Assembly: GCA_017481745.1 (NCBI GenBank)
Contig: JAFUOV010000018.1
Coordinates: forward strand, 124,001-188,000
Reading direction: 5' to 3'
DNA: 64,000 nt
Source: Bacteroidaceae bacterium
GTDB taxonomy: Bacteria > Bacteroidota > Bacteroidia > Bacteroidales > Barnesiellaceae_A
Shown here: one piece after another, positions 1-9,547 of the stretch
Numbering within the stretch: position 1 is the first letter of the stretch
Layout of the letters: each line of letters starts with the position of its first letter
Translations under genes and position numbers: made by a program
The notes under the pieces: generated by a model
Database searches by the model: none
What the model was told of the DNA's origin: nothing
What the model saw: the letters and a program-made list of their open reading frames with translations, nothing else

Positions 1-93
1 AATGTGGAGCGAATTGTGTTGGTTGTATTGGGTATGCTTACACCCTCACTCTTCGTTTGATAATACTCTTGTTTATACTCGTTTATCACTAAA

Positions 94-127
94 AAAAACG
101 ACCCACCGTCATAGGTGGGTCGTTTTT
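94..127 (-). terminator. Rho-independent terminator after ompA-family gene
   Basis: A 14-bp perfect stem (94-107 with 114-127) with a 6-nt loop. On the minus strand it is followed by a T run (the A8 at 91-98), and it lies 27 bp past the stop of the OmpA-family gene. The arms also carry A/T tails on the other side, so it may work in both directions. Confidence 0.9.
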
Positions 128-153
128 CTATTTTAGTCTCTCAAGTGCTATAA

Positions 154-1386
154 TTATTTTGCAACTTTGATAGTAGCAGCACGGTCAAGTGCGTAGTTGA
201 ACTTGTTGAGAGGTTTAGTGTCAGTTGTAGTGATGAGTTGGTCGGGGTTCACACCGTATCTAACGAGCAAGTTGTAAACGGCTTGAGCACGCTCTTCACG
301 CAATCTTGCGTTGATCTCGTCGGTACCTGTTTGTTTGTCAGCATAACCGGTGATAACATACTTGGTGTTAGGATCGGCTTTGATAGCTTCAGCAACAGCT
401 TTAACAACAGTTCTTTCGCTTGAACGGATGTTAGATTTGTTGATAGCGTAGTAAACAGTTACAGCAGGCTCTTCTACGTTAGCGTTTGCAGCCTCCAAAG
501 CCTTGGCCAAAGCTTCGTTTGTAGCAGCGAGGTCGTTCTCGAGATCTTTGATGCGGTTGTTAGCATCTTGCAATCTTTGAACGAGAGCATCGCCTTCAGC
601 ATCGCTATATTTGGGGATAACGGGCTCGTAAACGGGAACAACAGGAGCTTTCCAGCCGCGCTCGCGGAAGTTGTAAGCTACACCGATGTTAGCAGAAGCA
701 TTGAGGTTGTGGTAGGGTTGGTAACCATCACCTTCGCCACGACGCTCGCCACAAAGACCACTGTCATATTTGCTCAATTTAAACTCTACATTGATGTCGA
801 TAGCATCGCTTACGTGGAAGCTGTTAATCAAACCACCACGGAGTTCTACGTTCCACATACCGTCGCTGATAGGTTCACCTTCAGCCCAACCGTAACCGTA
901 GCCGAAACCACCGTAAACGATAAGAGAGTAAACGCGTGTGGGGCTGTAGCCACCAAACAAGTTGATAAGATCAACCATACCATCTACGTGAGGACGAAGA
1001 CCGTGGAAACGTTGTTGATACAAATCGTCGAAACCGTCAATCAAACCGTTGCTTTGGTAACCAAAAGCATCAGAATAGATTGTTGCAGAGTTTCCAGACA
1101 TGTAGTCAAGACCAATTCTTGTACCGAAAACGGGTGTCCACCATTTACCTGCGTTCAAAGAAGCATTGGGGGCAATACGTTTTGTAAATTCGAGATTTTT
1201 ATCCCAGGGGCTGAAGAACACACTTGCACCACCGTCGATAGAGATAAACCAGTTATCCCAGAAACCGTTGATCAAAAGACCTTGTGACTCATCGGGTACT
1301 GTCTTTTGCTCTTCAGTAGTAGCACCCATAGCAACGGGAGCTAAAAACAACGCTAAAAGCATTGCAACTGCAGAAATTTTTTTCAT
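154..1386 (-). CDS. OmpA-family outer membrane protein
   Basis: A 410-residue outer-membrane protein that probably anchors the envelope to peptidoglycan. What is seen: a signal peptide (MKKISAVAMLLALFLAPVAMG); an aromatic-rich N-terminal half (about 40-250) with alternating beta-barrel-like strands; a short Pro-rich linker followed by a coiled coil (about 263-305); and a C-terminal OmpA domain (about 310-410) with the pattern INARLREERAQAVYNLL expected for the peptidoglycan-binding helix. The ATG at 1386 is preferred to an in-frame GTG six bases upstream because the signal peptide begins there. It has its own promoter and terminator, so it is monocistronic. Nearly all its glutamine codons are CAA, as expected of a highly expressed gene in this part of the window. 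Confidence 0.9.
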   Translation of the reverse strand: MKKISAVAMLLALFLAPVAMGATTEEQKTVPDESQGLLINGFWDNWFISIDGGASVFFSPWDKNLEFTKRIAPNASLNAGKWWTPVFGTRIGLDYMSGNSATIYSDAFGYQSNGLIDGFDDLYQQRFHGLRPHVDGMVDLINLFGGYSPTRVYSLIVYGGFGYGYGWAEGEPISDGMWNVELRGGLINSFHVSDAIDINVEFKLSKYDSGLCGERRGEGDGYQPYHNLNASANIGVAYNFRERGWKAPVVPVYEPVIPKYSDAEGDALVQRLQDANNRIKDLENDLAATNEALAKALEAANANVEEPAVTVYYAINKSNIRSSERTVVKAVAEAIKADPNTKYVITGYADKQTGTDEINARLREERAQAVYNLLVRYGVNPDQLITTTDTKPLNKFNYALDRAATIKVAK

Positions 1387-1449
1387 AATCACAATATTAA
1401 TTAGTTTATTAGTTAATACAAATTAAGTACTATACTCCAATTCAAGCAC

Positions 1450-1480
1450 CAAAGGTATAGGTTTTAATTTAATTATCCAA
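1450..1480 (-). promoter_or_regulatory. Bacteroidota-type promoter of the ompA-family gene
   Basis: On the minus strand the -33 element TTG (1478-1480) is separated by 20 nt from the -7 element TACCTTTG (1450-1457), matching the TTG/TAnnTTTG consensus. Transcription should start near 1443, giving a leader of about 57 nt. Confidence 0.75.
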
Positions 1481-1595
1481 ATTCATTAGAGAAAAACTGT
1501 AATTTTCTGTAAAAAAAGTCTTGAATTTCTCTTTTTCTTTAGAAAATATGATTAAATTGTCCCTATATTGATAACTTGTTGATTGTTAGTAGTTG

Positions 1596-3632
1596 TTATT
1601 TGCCAAGGTACTTCTTGATCTCTTCGGCTACGAGTTGAGGTGTGAAACCCAACTTCTCATCAAGCACCTTGTAGGGGGCAGAGTGTCCGAAGTGATCAAG
1701 ACCATGTATCAGACCGCGGTTGCTACCAATGATGGGCCAGAGGGTTGAGGGTAGACCTGCTGTAAGACCATATACGGGTATATCTTGCGGAATGATAGTG
1801 TCTTTATACTCTTGCGACTGTTGTGCATACAGACCCAATGATGGTGCCGATACGATTTGGCTCTTAATACCTTCTTCCTTGAGTATCAATGATGCCTCGT
1901 AGAGAGTAGAAACCTCAGATCCGTTGGCAACCAACACGATATCGGGATTTTCGTCTTTGGCAACGATGTATGCACCTTTCACGCTTTGCAGTGCTTCGTT
2001 ATAACGGTTGCTACCCATAGCAGGTATATCTTTGATATCTTGTCTTGAAAGTATCAAGGCTGTGGGTGTTGTGGTATTTTCCATAGCGAGTTTCCATGCT
2101 ACGGCAGTCTCGGCGCTGTCGGCAGGACGGAGTACAAGCATGCTGTTATTGCCTTTGTGGTTTTTGAGTTGTTCCATAAGGCGTATTTGAGCTTCTTGTT
2201 CTACGGGCTCGTGGGTAGGACCATCTTCTCCAACGCGGAAGGCATCGTGTGTCCATACGTATTTGGCGGGTATCTGCATGAGGGCTGCCATACGAACAGC
2301 GGGTTTCATATAGTCGGAGAATACAAAGAATGTACCGCATGCGGCTTGAATACCACCGTGCAACAACATACCATTGATGATGGCTGCCATGGTCAACTCT
2401 GATACACCGGCTTGAAGGAATGCACCTGTAAAGTCGCCGGGAGCAAAGGCATGTGTCTTTTTCAAGAAGCCGTCGGTCTTGTCGCTGTTGGCGAGGTCGG
2501 CTGACGAAACAACCATGTTTTTGCATTTTTCGGCAAGAACCGACAATACGTTGCTCGATGCTGTACGAGTTGCAATGTTGGGTTTAAACTCAATTGCACC
2601 ATAATCTATATCGGGCACTTCGTTGGCAAAGAATTTTCTCAACTCCTCGGCTTGCTCGGGATTTTCTTTCTCCCATGCAGCTTGTGCAGCCTTACGCTCG
2701 GCTACGATGCGACGCAATTCTTCGCGACGAGCAGCATACAATTCGGCTGTTTCGGGGAAGATTACGAAGGGGTTTTCTACATCGCCACCCAAGTTCTCGA
2801 TAGTCTTTTCGTACGATGCTCCCGATTTGCTCAAGGGTTGTCCGTGAGTCGAGCATTGATTTTCAAAGTTTGCACCATCGGCAGTGAGGCAACCTTTACC
2901 CATGATTGTGCGACCAATAATGAGTGTGGGGCGCTCCTCTTCCTTCTGAGCTGCTTCTATGGCTTGGCATATAGCTTGTGCATCTGTGCCATCTATCTCT
3001 ATAACGTTCCAATTCCAAGCGCGGTATTTGGCTGCGGTATCTTCGGCAGTTACAGCATTGGTCGATGTTGAGAGCTGTATGTTGTTGCTGTCGAAGAACA
3101 TGATGAGGTTGTTGAGTTTCAAGTAACCAGCCAAACGTCCGGCACCTTGTGAAATCTCTTCTTGAATACCGCCGTCCGATATGAAGGCGTATGTTTTGTG
3201 CGACATCCATTTGCCATAACGAGCGGTAAAGAATTGCTCGGCAATAGCTGCACCAACAGCCATAGTATGACCTTGACCGAGAGGACCTGATGTATTCTCA
3301 ATGCCGCGTGCAAAGTCTACCTCGGGGTGTCCGGGTGTTGTGCTACCCCATTGGCGGAAGCTCTGGAGCTCTTCCATTGTAAACTTGCCGGTAAATGCCA
3401 ACACGCTGTAAAGCATGGGCGACATATGACCTGGGTCGAGGAAAAAGCGGTCGCGGTTAATCCAAGTGGCATCATCGGGGTCGTAAACCAAATATTTGGC
3501 ATACAGTGCGTTAGTGTAGTCGGCACCGCCCATTGCACCACCGGGGTGTCCCGATTTGGCTTTTTCTACCATTGCTGCCGAGAGAATACGAATGTTGTCG
3601 GCTGCTCGATTAAGGTTTTTTGTATTTTCCAT
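1596..3632 (-). CDS. tkt: Transketolase
   Basis: Thiamine-diphosphate enzyme of the non-oxidative pentose phosphate pathway, moving two-carbon ketol units between sugar phosphates. The 678 residues match the usual length. Seen in order: N-terminal SGHPGGAMG and GPLGQG substrate/cofactor loops; the ThDP motif region SDGGIQEE with the conserved NN downstream (NLIMFFDSNN); the middle pyrimidine-binding domain with THDAFRVGEDGPTHEPVEQ; and a C-terminal domain ending near residue 678. The ATG at 3632 begins MENTKNLNRAADNIR, typical of the family. It appears monocistronic, with a promoter just upstream inside a pair of inverted repeats (3666-3731). Confidence 0.97.
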   Translation of the reverse strand: MENTKNLNRAADNIRILSAAMVEKAKSGHPGGAMGGADYTNALYAKYLVYDPDDATWINRDRFFLDPGHMSPMLYSVLAFTGKFTMEELQSFRQWGSTTPGHPEVDFARGIENTSGPLGQGHTMAVGAAIAEQFFTARYGKWMSHKTYAFISDGGIQEEISQGAGRLAGYLKLNNLIMFFDSNNIQLSTSTNAVTAEDTAAKYRAWNWNVIEIDGTDAQAICQAIEAAQKEEERPTLIIGRTIMGKGCLTADGANFENQCSTHGQPLSKSGASYEKTIENLGGDVENPFVIFPETAELYAARREELRRIVAERKAAQAAWEKENPEQAEELRKFFANEVPDIDYGAIEFKPNIATRTASSNVLSVLAEKCKNMVVSSADLANSDKTDGFLKKTHAFAPGDFTGAFLQAGVSELTMAAIINGMLLHGGIQAACGTFFVFSDYMKPAVRMAALMQIPAKYVWTHDAFRVGEDGPTHEPVEQEAQIRLMEQLKNHKGNNSMLVLRPADSAETAVAWKLAMENTTTPTALILSRQDIKDIPAMGSNRYNEALQSVKGAYIVAKDENPDIVLVANGSEVSTLYEASLILKEEGIKSQIVSAPSLGLYAQQSQEYKDTIIPQDIPVYGLTAGLPSTLWPIIGSNRGLIHGLDHFGHSAPYKVLDEKLGFTPQLVAEEIKKYLGK

Positions 3633-3665
3633 AAAAATCAGTGTAAAGAGTTGACAAATAAAATA

Positions 3666-3731
3666 TGCGTTACAAAATTAATATAAATAACTGATATAAC
3701 ATCAAATAAATTATATTCTTTTTGTAACGCA
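3666..3731. repeat. 11-bp perfect inverted repeat around the tkt promoter
   Basis: TGCGTTACAAA at 3666-3676 is exactly inverted as TTTGTAACGCA at 3721-3731, with 44 bp between. The spacer and left arm hold the predicted minus-strand promoter of tkt. Either an operator pair or the base of a large hairpin at the end of the ATPase transcript would fit; the sequence alone does not decide. Confidence 0.7.
3673..3705 (-). promoter_or_regulatory. Putative tkt promoter
   Basis: Minus-strand -7 element TAATTTTG (3673-3680) with TTG at 3703-3705, spacing 22 nt, slightly longer than usual. Its -7 element overlaps the inner end of the left inverted-repeat arm. Confidence 0.5.
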
Positions 3732-3753
3732 TTTTTCTTTGTTTATTCTCGGT

Positions 3754-6489
3754 CTATGACCGTAGGCGGTTGATTAGCCTTATCACCTCGCCTACTACAA
3801 GGACTACCGACGTAGTGAGTATGAGTTGCCACCAATCGTCGATTGAGAGGGGTGTAACGCTAAACATTTCGCCGCCAAAGGTAACAATGAGAATTTGTCC
3901 TACAATAATGAGTAGACCTACTCCTATAAAACCGGAGCTCTTTCGCAATGAGGCAAATGCTGACGTTCCTGTGGCGAAGGCTTTGGCATTGAACATATTC
4001 CAGAATTGCAGCATGACAAAAATGGTAAAGAACAACGATAGCTCGTACTGCGATAGCGTACCTTGATCGTCAAAGCGGAAATAGTTGTCAAAGAGGTGTT
4101 GCCACTCGATTTGGGAGAAGGCGGTTATGTCATTATAGTTGAAGTATTGCAACAGACCGAACAGCAATGCTACGAATAGCAAACCTGTTGTGATGATGAC
4201 ACGTCCCATGCCGGGTGTAATGATGTGAGCCGAGAGTGGACGTGGCTTTTCGAGCATCACATGGGGATCGGGTGGGAGCGATGCGAGTGCAAGTGCAGCA
4301 AAAGTATCCATGATGAGGTTTACCCACAACATCTGAGTAACGGTGAGAGGCGACTCTGTTCCTAATACTGCACCCAATAGTACGATAAGACAAGCCGCTA
4401 CGTTGATAGTCATCTGGAATACTATAAATCGCTGTATGTTGCGATATAGCGAGCGTCCCCACAATACGGCTTTATTTATACTTGTAAAGGAGTTGTCGAG
4501 GATGGTTATGGCACTTGCCTCTTTGGCTACGGTTGTGCCGTCACCCATCGACAAGCCCACTTGGGCGGCGTTCAGAGCTGGTGCATCGTTGGTTCCGTCG
4601 CCTGTTACGGCAACAACTTCTCCGTTGCGTTGCAGAGCTTTTACCAATCGCTCTTTATCGAGAGGTCGAGCACGGGCAATGATTTTCAAGTCTTGTACGC
4701 GAGTTGTCAACTCTTCATCACTCATGGCAGCTACCTGCTCACCTGTAGTTATGTTGGTATCGGTGTCCTCGGGTTTCCACAGCCCTATCTGGCGACCTAT
4801 TTCACGCGCTGTTGCTTGTGTGTCGCCGGTGATTATTTTTACTTTTATACCGGCATTAAGGCACGATTGTATTGCCTCGGGTACATCTTGGCGGACAGGG
4901 TCGGCTATGGCTGCTATACCCAAGAGTGTTAGGCGAAGGTCATTGCGCAGGCGACCATCGGCAAAGCAGCCGGTTTCGTCTACCTCGGCATATGCAAGAG
5001 CTAATGTGCGCAAGGCGCGATTTTGAAATCCGAGCAGTTCTTTCTCAATATCGGCAATGTGTGGCTCAATGGCTTTAGTACCCTCTTGAAGGCGTATTTT
5101 ATCGCAGATTTTCAATAGAATTTCGGGCGCACCTTTTACATATAGAATACGTTTGCCTGTTGTGGGCGATTTTACCACCGTTGCCATGTACTTGCGCTCG
5201 GTAGAGAATGTTAGTTGCTCTATGATGGGGATGTTGCGGCGCAGTGTTTCGTATTGAACATTCTGCCCTGTGAGCCATAGTAGCAGTGCACCTTCGGTGG
5301 GGTTGCCTATTACGGCGGCGCGACCTTTCTCATTTGTGCTGAGGTTGGCAGTCGTATTCAAGGCTATACTCTCACTTATGAGAGTGTCTATCTCTTTATT
5401 GCCGCCCAATGTCTGTTCCGAGAGGGCAAAGAAACGGGTCTCCTCAATTTGCATCTGATTTTGAGTGAGAGTTCCTGTCTTATCGGTACATATCACCGAG
5501 GTAGCACCCATTGTCTCACAAGCGTGCATCTTTCTCACCAAGTTGTTGGCTGTCAGCATTCGTTTCATGCTCATGGCGAGGCTGAGGGTAACACTCATGG
5601 GCAGTCCTTCGGGTACGGCAACGACGATAATAGTTACAGCTATCATGATGCTGTTGAGGGCATATTGTCCGATGCTAATCCAGTCGGTGGCATGGTCGCC
5701 GGTAAAGAACGAAATGCAGCGCAAGATGATGATAAGTGCGGCTATCGTATAGCTGATGATAGTAACCAATCGAGCCAACTTCTCTAATTGGATATTGAGT
5801 GGCGTTTCAATGTCGTTCTCTATTTGAGCACCTTTATACACCTTGCCATATTCGGTGGCATCGCCCACATGGCTCACCTCCATTACACCATGACCTTCAA
5901 TGACGGTGCTGCCATTGAGTACCATGTTGCTCGGGTAGGTGGCGCGAGGGTCGTTCTTCTCGGGGTCGGCAAATTTGTTTGCCATGGGTTCACCGGTCAG
6001 GCTCGATTCGTTTACTTGCAGCGATACCGATTCTATCAAGATGCCGTCGGCGGGCACTTCATCGCCGGTATTGAGTAGGATAATATCGCCTACTACAACC
6101 TCTTTTTTGGGTATCTCTGTAATCTGTTTGTTGCGAACAACCTTTACGGCAGTTTCGTCGCCTATCTGATTGAGGATGTCAAATTTTCTATTGGCGCTTA
6201 CTTCAAAGGCAAATCCTATGCCGGTAGCAAGGATTATTGCTGCAAGAATACCTATTGGCTCAAAGAAGGCGTTGGCACCTTCGGCTCCGGTATAAACCTG
6301 ATAGGTTGCTACACCTATTGATAATATCCAAGCTATGAGCAGGATGCGGATGATAGGATCGCTGAATTTCTCTAAAAACTGTTTCCAAAGGGGCGTCTTA
6401 GCGGGAGGAGTCAGTTCATTTTTACCAAATTTTTCCCTATTGAGGGCTACCTGTTGGTCATTCAGACCTTTTTCTAAATAGTTACTCAT
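3754..6489 (-). CDS. P-type Ca2+-translocating ATPase (PMCA type)
   Basis: An inner-membrane P2-type ATPase, most likely exporting Ca2+ from the cytoplasm. The 911 residues carry every hallmark: an N-terminal cation-ATPase segment; actuator loop SSLTGEP (162-168); membrane motif VPEGLP (292-297), the PMCA/SERCA ion-site helix; phosphorylation site CTDKTGTLT with Asp336; nucleotide-domain KGAPE (452-456); hinge TGDGTNDAPA (629-638); and about four C-terminal transmembrane helices. The ATG at 6489 gives MSNYLEKGLNDQQV. It lies 121 bp upstream of tkt on the same strand with no clear terminator between, so some read-through is possible. Calcium specificity is inferred from family membership. Confidence 0.92.
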   Translation of the reverse strand: MSNYLEKGLNDQQVALNREKFGKNELTPPAKTPLWKQFLEKFSDPIIRILLIAWILSIGVATYQVYTGAEGANAFFEPIGILAAIILATGIGFAFEVSANRKFDILNQIGDETAVKVVRNKQITEIPKKEVVVGDIILLNTGDEVPADGILIESVSLQVNESSLTGEPMANKFADPEKNDPRATYPSNMVLNGSTVIEGHGVMEVSHVGDATEYGKVYKGAQIENDIETPLNIQLEKLARLVTIISYTIAALIIILRCISFFTGDHATDWISIGQYALNSIMIAVTIIVVAVPEGLPMSVTLSLAMSMKRMLTANNLVRKMHACETMGATSVICTDKTGTLTQNQMQIEETRFFALSEQTLGGNKEIDTLISESIALNTTANLSTNEKGRAAVIGNPTEGALLLWLTGQNVQYETLRRNIPIIEQLTFSTERKYMATVVKSPTTGKRILYVKGAPEILLKICDKIRLQEGTKAIEPHIADIEKELLGFQNRALRTLALAYAEVDETGCFADGRLRNDLRLTLLGIAAIADPVRQDVPEAIQSCLNAGIKVKIITGDTQATAREIGRQIGLWKPEDTDTNITTGEQVAAMSDEELTTRVQDLKIIARARPLDKERLVKALQRNGEVVAVTGDGTNDAPALNAAQVGLSMGDGTTVAKEASAITILDNSFTSINKAVLWGRSLYRNIQRFIVFQMTINVAACLIVLLGAVLGTESPLTVTQMLWVNLIMDTFAALALASLPPDPHVMLEKPRPLSAHIITPGMGRVIITTGLLFVALLFGLLQYFNYNDITAFSQIEWQHLFDNYFRFDDQGTLSQYELSLFFTIFVMLQFWNMFNAKAFATGTSAFASLRKSSGFIGVGLLIIVGQILIVTFGGEMFSVTPLSIDDWWQLILTTSVVLVVGEVIRLINRLRS

Positions 6490-6511
6490 CTTTTTTACTT
6501 TTTATGAGCCG

Positions 6512-6519
6512 CAAAATTA
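6512..6519 (-). promoter_or_regulatory. Possible -7 element for the Ca2+ ATPase
   Basis: TAATTTTG on the minus strand, 23 bp upstream of the ATG. No TTG is found at the expected -33 distance, so this is a partial match only. Confidence 0.35.
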
Positions 6520-6547
6520 TCTATTAAAATTTTGTTGCGATACTTTT

Positions 6548-6678
6548 TGCCATATTGCATGGCTTTTTAAGTAATATTTTTTTAGGATTATCCCTATTGA
6601 ACCTCTTTTGTCTGGTTTTTACGGGTTTTATGTTGTTTCAAGAGTCGAAACAAGCATCATGAGGCTTGCCATATTGCA
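6548..6678. repeat. Two direct copies of TGCCATATTGCA between ATPase and TerB-like gene
   Basis: The 12-mer occurs at 6548-6559 and 6667-6678, 119 bp apart, in the 203-bp gap between the ATPase start and the end of the TerB-like gene. The first copy also forms a short GCCAT/ATGGC hairpin. Confidence 0.6.
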
Positions 6679-6692
6679 GGCATATAGTGAAC

Positions 6693-8045
6693 CTATCTGA
6701 AAAATTCGATGTGCAGAGGCTCGATACTTTCGCTCGAAAGATGTTTACACTTTATCTTATCATCGGGCAGTCCTATTGTATATTTGCGTGCGCCCTTGAT
6801 GTTTTGCGGATAGTATAGTTGAGGGCTCTTAATAGAAGGTATATTGGTAAAAGCTCTCTTGATGTAGCCTATGTGAGAGTTGCGCTTGGATATATCACGA
6901 AGGTTGCAAATTACGGCAGGTTCGTCGCCTGCTTCAAGGGCATTACATATCGTTTCATAATTCTTTTCTTTGGCAAAGTAGCTATATATGGTAACAATCT
7001 CTTTGCCAAGTGCCGTTTGCGGCGATAGTGCTGTAAAGGTACGGTTGCTAATGCCGTTTTTATGCAATAGAAATAGGGCAAAAAGAGTTTTCCGCTCGGC
7101 GCCTCGTATATCTAAAACCAATTTCTGTGTGCCTTGTGTGATGTAATATAAGTCGCCTTCGAGCAGAATGTCATATTCACATTTAGATTTTTCGCTCAGC
7201 ATCTCAAAGAAAGTGCGATAGCAGCCTAAATAGGGTATTGCCTCTTGTGAAAGTTCTACATCCATGCACTCCATGAAGGTGTCTATCGTGTGGCGTGGCT
7301 GCCGGTCGCATTGCATACAGAGGAAGTCGACAGTGTGTTTGTCGGCACAGTGGTTACTCTGTATTTTGAGTATAAAGAGGGCATCGAATGGAGGCAACTC
7401 AATATCTTTGCCCATCAGATGGTGTATGTATGCACAAAAATCGCGTGTGCTGCAATCTCCAATGACTTTCCTATTGTCGTGGTGTGAGAAGTTGGGAAAT
7501 AGCAAGTTAATGGCGGGGTCGATGTAGGAGTGCGATTGAGTGTATTTTTGTGCAATATGGGGGTAGAAAAAGAGGTCGATATCGTAACTCTTCAGCTGAC
7601 GTCTTATGGCGTTGTAATCTTGTGCGATACAATCGGCTGCGTGCCTGCATTCTTTTTGCTCGAGGTAAATAAGTTGTCGGTCGTATTGGTCGAAATTCTG
7701 TGCCTCTACGGTGAGTATTTGTGTCTTGTCGAGCGTGTTTTCTTGTAGAGCAAGCTGTATGGCGGTGTGTAGTATGCGCTCGTTGATATCAATATTGTTG
7801 TCGGCAGCGATAATATCTTTGAAAAGATTTAATACTTCGTTTCGCTCGGCAACATTGAGTCGCTGCAATGTCTTTATAGCCTCACTAAGGCTTGTCTCGT
7901 GTGCTTGTTGCAGCTCTTCGTCGCTAAATTGATAGCGGGTTTTCAATGTTTCTATCCAAGAAATCTCTTCTTGATGTATCTTGTTATCGACCTTTATCAG
8001 GTCGATAACAAGTTTGAGAATGGATATTTCTTTGGAAGTTGTCAT
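6693..8045 (-). CDS. TerB-like domain protein of unknown function
   Basis: 450 residues, no signal peptide, predicted cytoplasmic. The N-terminal 100 or so residues are helical and resemble a TerB-like fold: two acidic helix-turn segments of the same style, IKVDNKIHQEE (about 18-28) and IAADNNIDINE (about 73-83), as in TerB where acidic residues bind metal. The remaining roughly 340 residues (Cys- and His-bearing, mixed alpha/beta) match nothing I recognise. The ATG at 8045 lies 3 bp after the hisS stop, so the gene is the second cistron of a hisS operon. I cannot assign a function; tellurite resistance should not be inferred from the domain. Confidence 0.6.
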   Translation of the reverse strand: MTTSKEISILKLVIDLIKVDNKIHQEEISWIETLKTRYQFSDEELQQAHETSLSEAIKTLQRLNVAERNEVLNLFKDIIAADNNIDINERILHTAIQLALQENTLDKTQILTVEAQNFDQYDRQLIYLEQKECRHAADCIAQDYNAIRRQLKSYDIDLFFYPHIAQKYTQSHSYIDPAINLLFPNFSHHDNRKVIGDCSTRDFCAYIHHLMGKDIELPPFDALFILKIQSNHCADKHTVDFLCMQCDRQPRHTIDTFMECMDVELSQEAIPYLGCYRTFFEMLSEKSKCEYDILLEGDLYYITQGTQKLVLDIRGAERKTLFALFLLHKNGISNRTFTALSPQTALGKEIVTIYSYFAKEKNYETICNALEAGDEPAVICNLRDISKRNSHIGYIKRAFTNIPSIKSPQLYYPQNIKGARKYTIGLPDDKIKCKHLSSESIEPLHIEFFR

Positions 8046-8048
8046 CGC

Positions 8049-9410
8049 CTAACGGACAATCTCAACAGCTTCTTCGGGAGTAACAAGTTGTTGCTCTCCT
8101 GTAATCATATTTTTCAGAGCTATTTTGCCGGCTTCTATCTCGCTTTCGCCCACAAGTGCTACAAAAGGAATGTGGTGCGAGTCGGCATAGCTCATCTGTT
8201 TTTTCATTTTGGCAGCTTCGGGGTAAAGCTCGGTGCGAATACCGTTTGAGCGGAACAATGTAGCGTGTTGCATACATACGTCCGACTCTTTCTCACCGAA
8301 GTTTACAAACATAACTTTGGTAGCTTGTAGCGAGTCGGTGGGGAAGAGGTCTAATTGGTTCAGCACGTCGTAGATACGGTCGGCACCAAAAGACATACCT
8401 ACACCCGATACATTGGGCAGACCGAATATGCCGGTGAGGTTGTCGTAACGACCGCCGCCGGTGATGCTGCCTATCTGTACGTCGAGAGCTTTCACCTCGA
8501 GAATAGCGCCTGTGTAGTAGTTAAGACCGCGAGCCAATGTGAGGTCGATGTCAAGTTGGGCTTTGAGAGGTTGCTTGCCCACTTTGGCGAGTATATACTC
8601 CAACTCCTCAACACCTTTCAAGCCAACTTCCGATTGAGCCAATACTTGTCGCAAGGTTTGCAACTTGCTTTCGTTAGTGCCGTCAAGAAGGATAATGGGC
8701 TGTAGCTGACCGATAGCTTGCTCGTCGAGACCTTTCTCTCGCAGCTCGTCGTTGACTTTGTCCAATCCTATCTTATCGAGCTTGTCGATGGCAACTGTGA
8801 TATCTACAATCTTCTCGGGTGCGCCAATGATCTCGGCAATGCCGGTGAGAATCTTGCGGTTGTTGAGTTTTATGGCAACCCTTATGTTGAGTCGTGCAAA
8901 TACATCGTCGATGATGTGTAGCAATTCTACCTCGTTCAGTAGCGAGTCGGAGCCGATGATGTCGCCATCGCATTGATAGAACTCGCGGTAACGACCCTTC
9001 TGCGGACGGTCGGCACGCCATACGGGTTGTATCTGGTAGCGCTTGAAGGGGAATGTCAACTCGTTGCGGTGCATTACCACGTAACGAGCAAATGGCACTG
9101 TGAGGTCGTAGCGCAAACCTTTCTCGCACAAACGAGCAGCCAGTCGGGCTGTGTTGCGCTCGCACAACTCAGCATCGTCGACACCCGATAGGAAGTCGCC
9201 CGAGTTGAGAACCTTGAAGAGTAGCTTATCGCCTTCTTCGCCGTATTTGCCCATCAGAGTTTGCAATGTTTCCATTGCAGGAGTTTCTATCTGGCTGAAG
9301 CCGTAGAGAGCATAAACTTCGCGTATGGTGTTGAAAATATAGTTGCGTTTTGCCATCTCTTCGGGAGAGAAGTCGCGCATGCCTTTGGGTATAGAGGGTT
9401 TTTGTGCCAT
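8049..9410 (-). CDS. hisS: Histidyl-tRNA synthetase
   Basis: Class II aminoacyl-tRNA synthetase charging tRNA-His. 453 residues, standard for Bacteroidales. Seen: N-terminal PKGMRDFSP; motif 2 region [18 protein letters not shown]; histidine-binding [10 protein letters not shown]; motif 3-type [13 protein letters not shown]; and a C-terminal anticodon-binding domain with [15 protein letters not shown]. The ATG at 9410 gives [14 protein letters not shown]. It leads a two-gene operon with the TerB-like protein 3 bp downstream. Confidence 0.97.
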   Translation of the reverse strand: MAQKPSIPKGMRDFSPEEMAKRNYIFNTIREVYALYGFSQIETPAMETLQTLMGKYGEEGDKLLFKVLNSGDFLSGVDDAELCERNTARLAARLCEKGLRYDLTVPFARYVVMHRNELTFPFKRYQIQPVWRADRPQKGRYREFYQCDGDIIGSDSLLNEVELLHIIDDVFARLNIRVAIKLNNRKILTGIAEIIGAPEKIVDITVAIDKLDKIGLDKVNDELREKGLDEQAIGQLQPIILLDGTNESKLQTLRQVLAQSEVGLKGVEELEYILAKVGKQPLKAQLDIDLTLARGLNYYTGAILEVKALDVQIGSITGGGRYDNLTGIFGLPNVSGVGMSFGADRIYDVLNQLDLFPTDSLQATKVMFVNFGEKESDVCMQHATLFRSNGIRTELYPEAAKMKKQMSYADSHHIPFVALVGESEIEAGKIALKNMITGEQQLVTPEEAVEIVR

Positions 9411-9433
9411 ATTCTTTAGTTTGAAAATTTTGA

Positions 9434-9441
9434 CAAAGGTA
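9434..9441 (-). promoter_or_regulatory. -7 element of hisS promoter
   Basis: TACCTTTG on the minus strand, 24 bp upstream of the hisS ATG, matches TAnnTTTG. No clear TTG at -33, so the promoter is only half supported. Confidence 0.45.
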
Positions 9442-9491
9442 GCTAAAGATAGTGATATATAAAATAGGTGTGTTTGATTTTGTTACAAAAA

Positions 9492-9528
9492 AGCCGAGCC
9501 TGCGCCATAGGTGTCGGCAGGCTCGGCT
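9492..9528 (-). terminator. Terminator after the zinc metallopeptidase gene
   Basis: A 12-bp GC-rich perfect stem (9492-9503 with 9517-9528) with a 13-nt loop, followed on the minus strand by a T run (A6 at 9487-9492). It lies 20 bp past the metallopeptidase stop and separates it from the hisS operon. Confidence 0.85.
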
Positions 9529-9547
9529 CTATCTCGATTGTGTGTCT

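Noticed and set aside
568-1287. 239-residue plus-strand ORF opposite the ompA-family gene
   Set aside because: Lies entirely antisense to a well-supported gene, has no recognisable motif or promoter, and arises from codon bias on the other strand.
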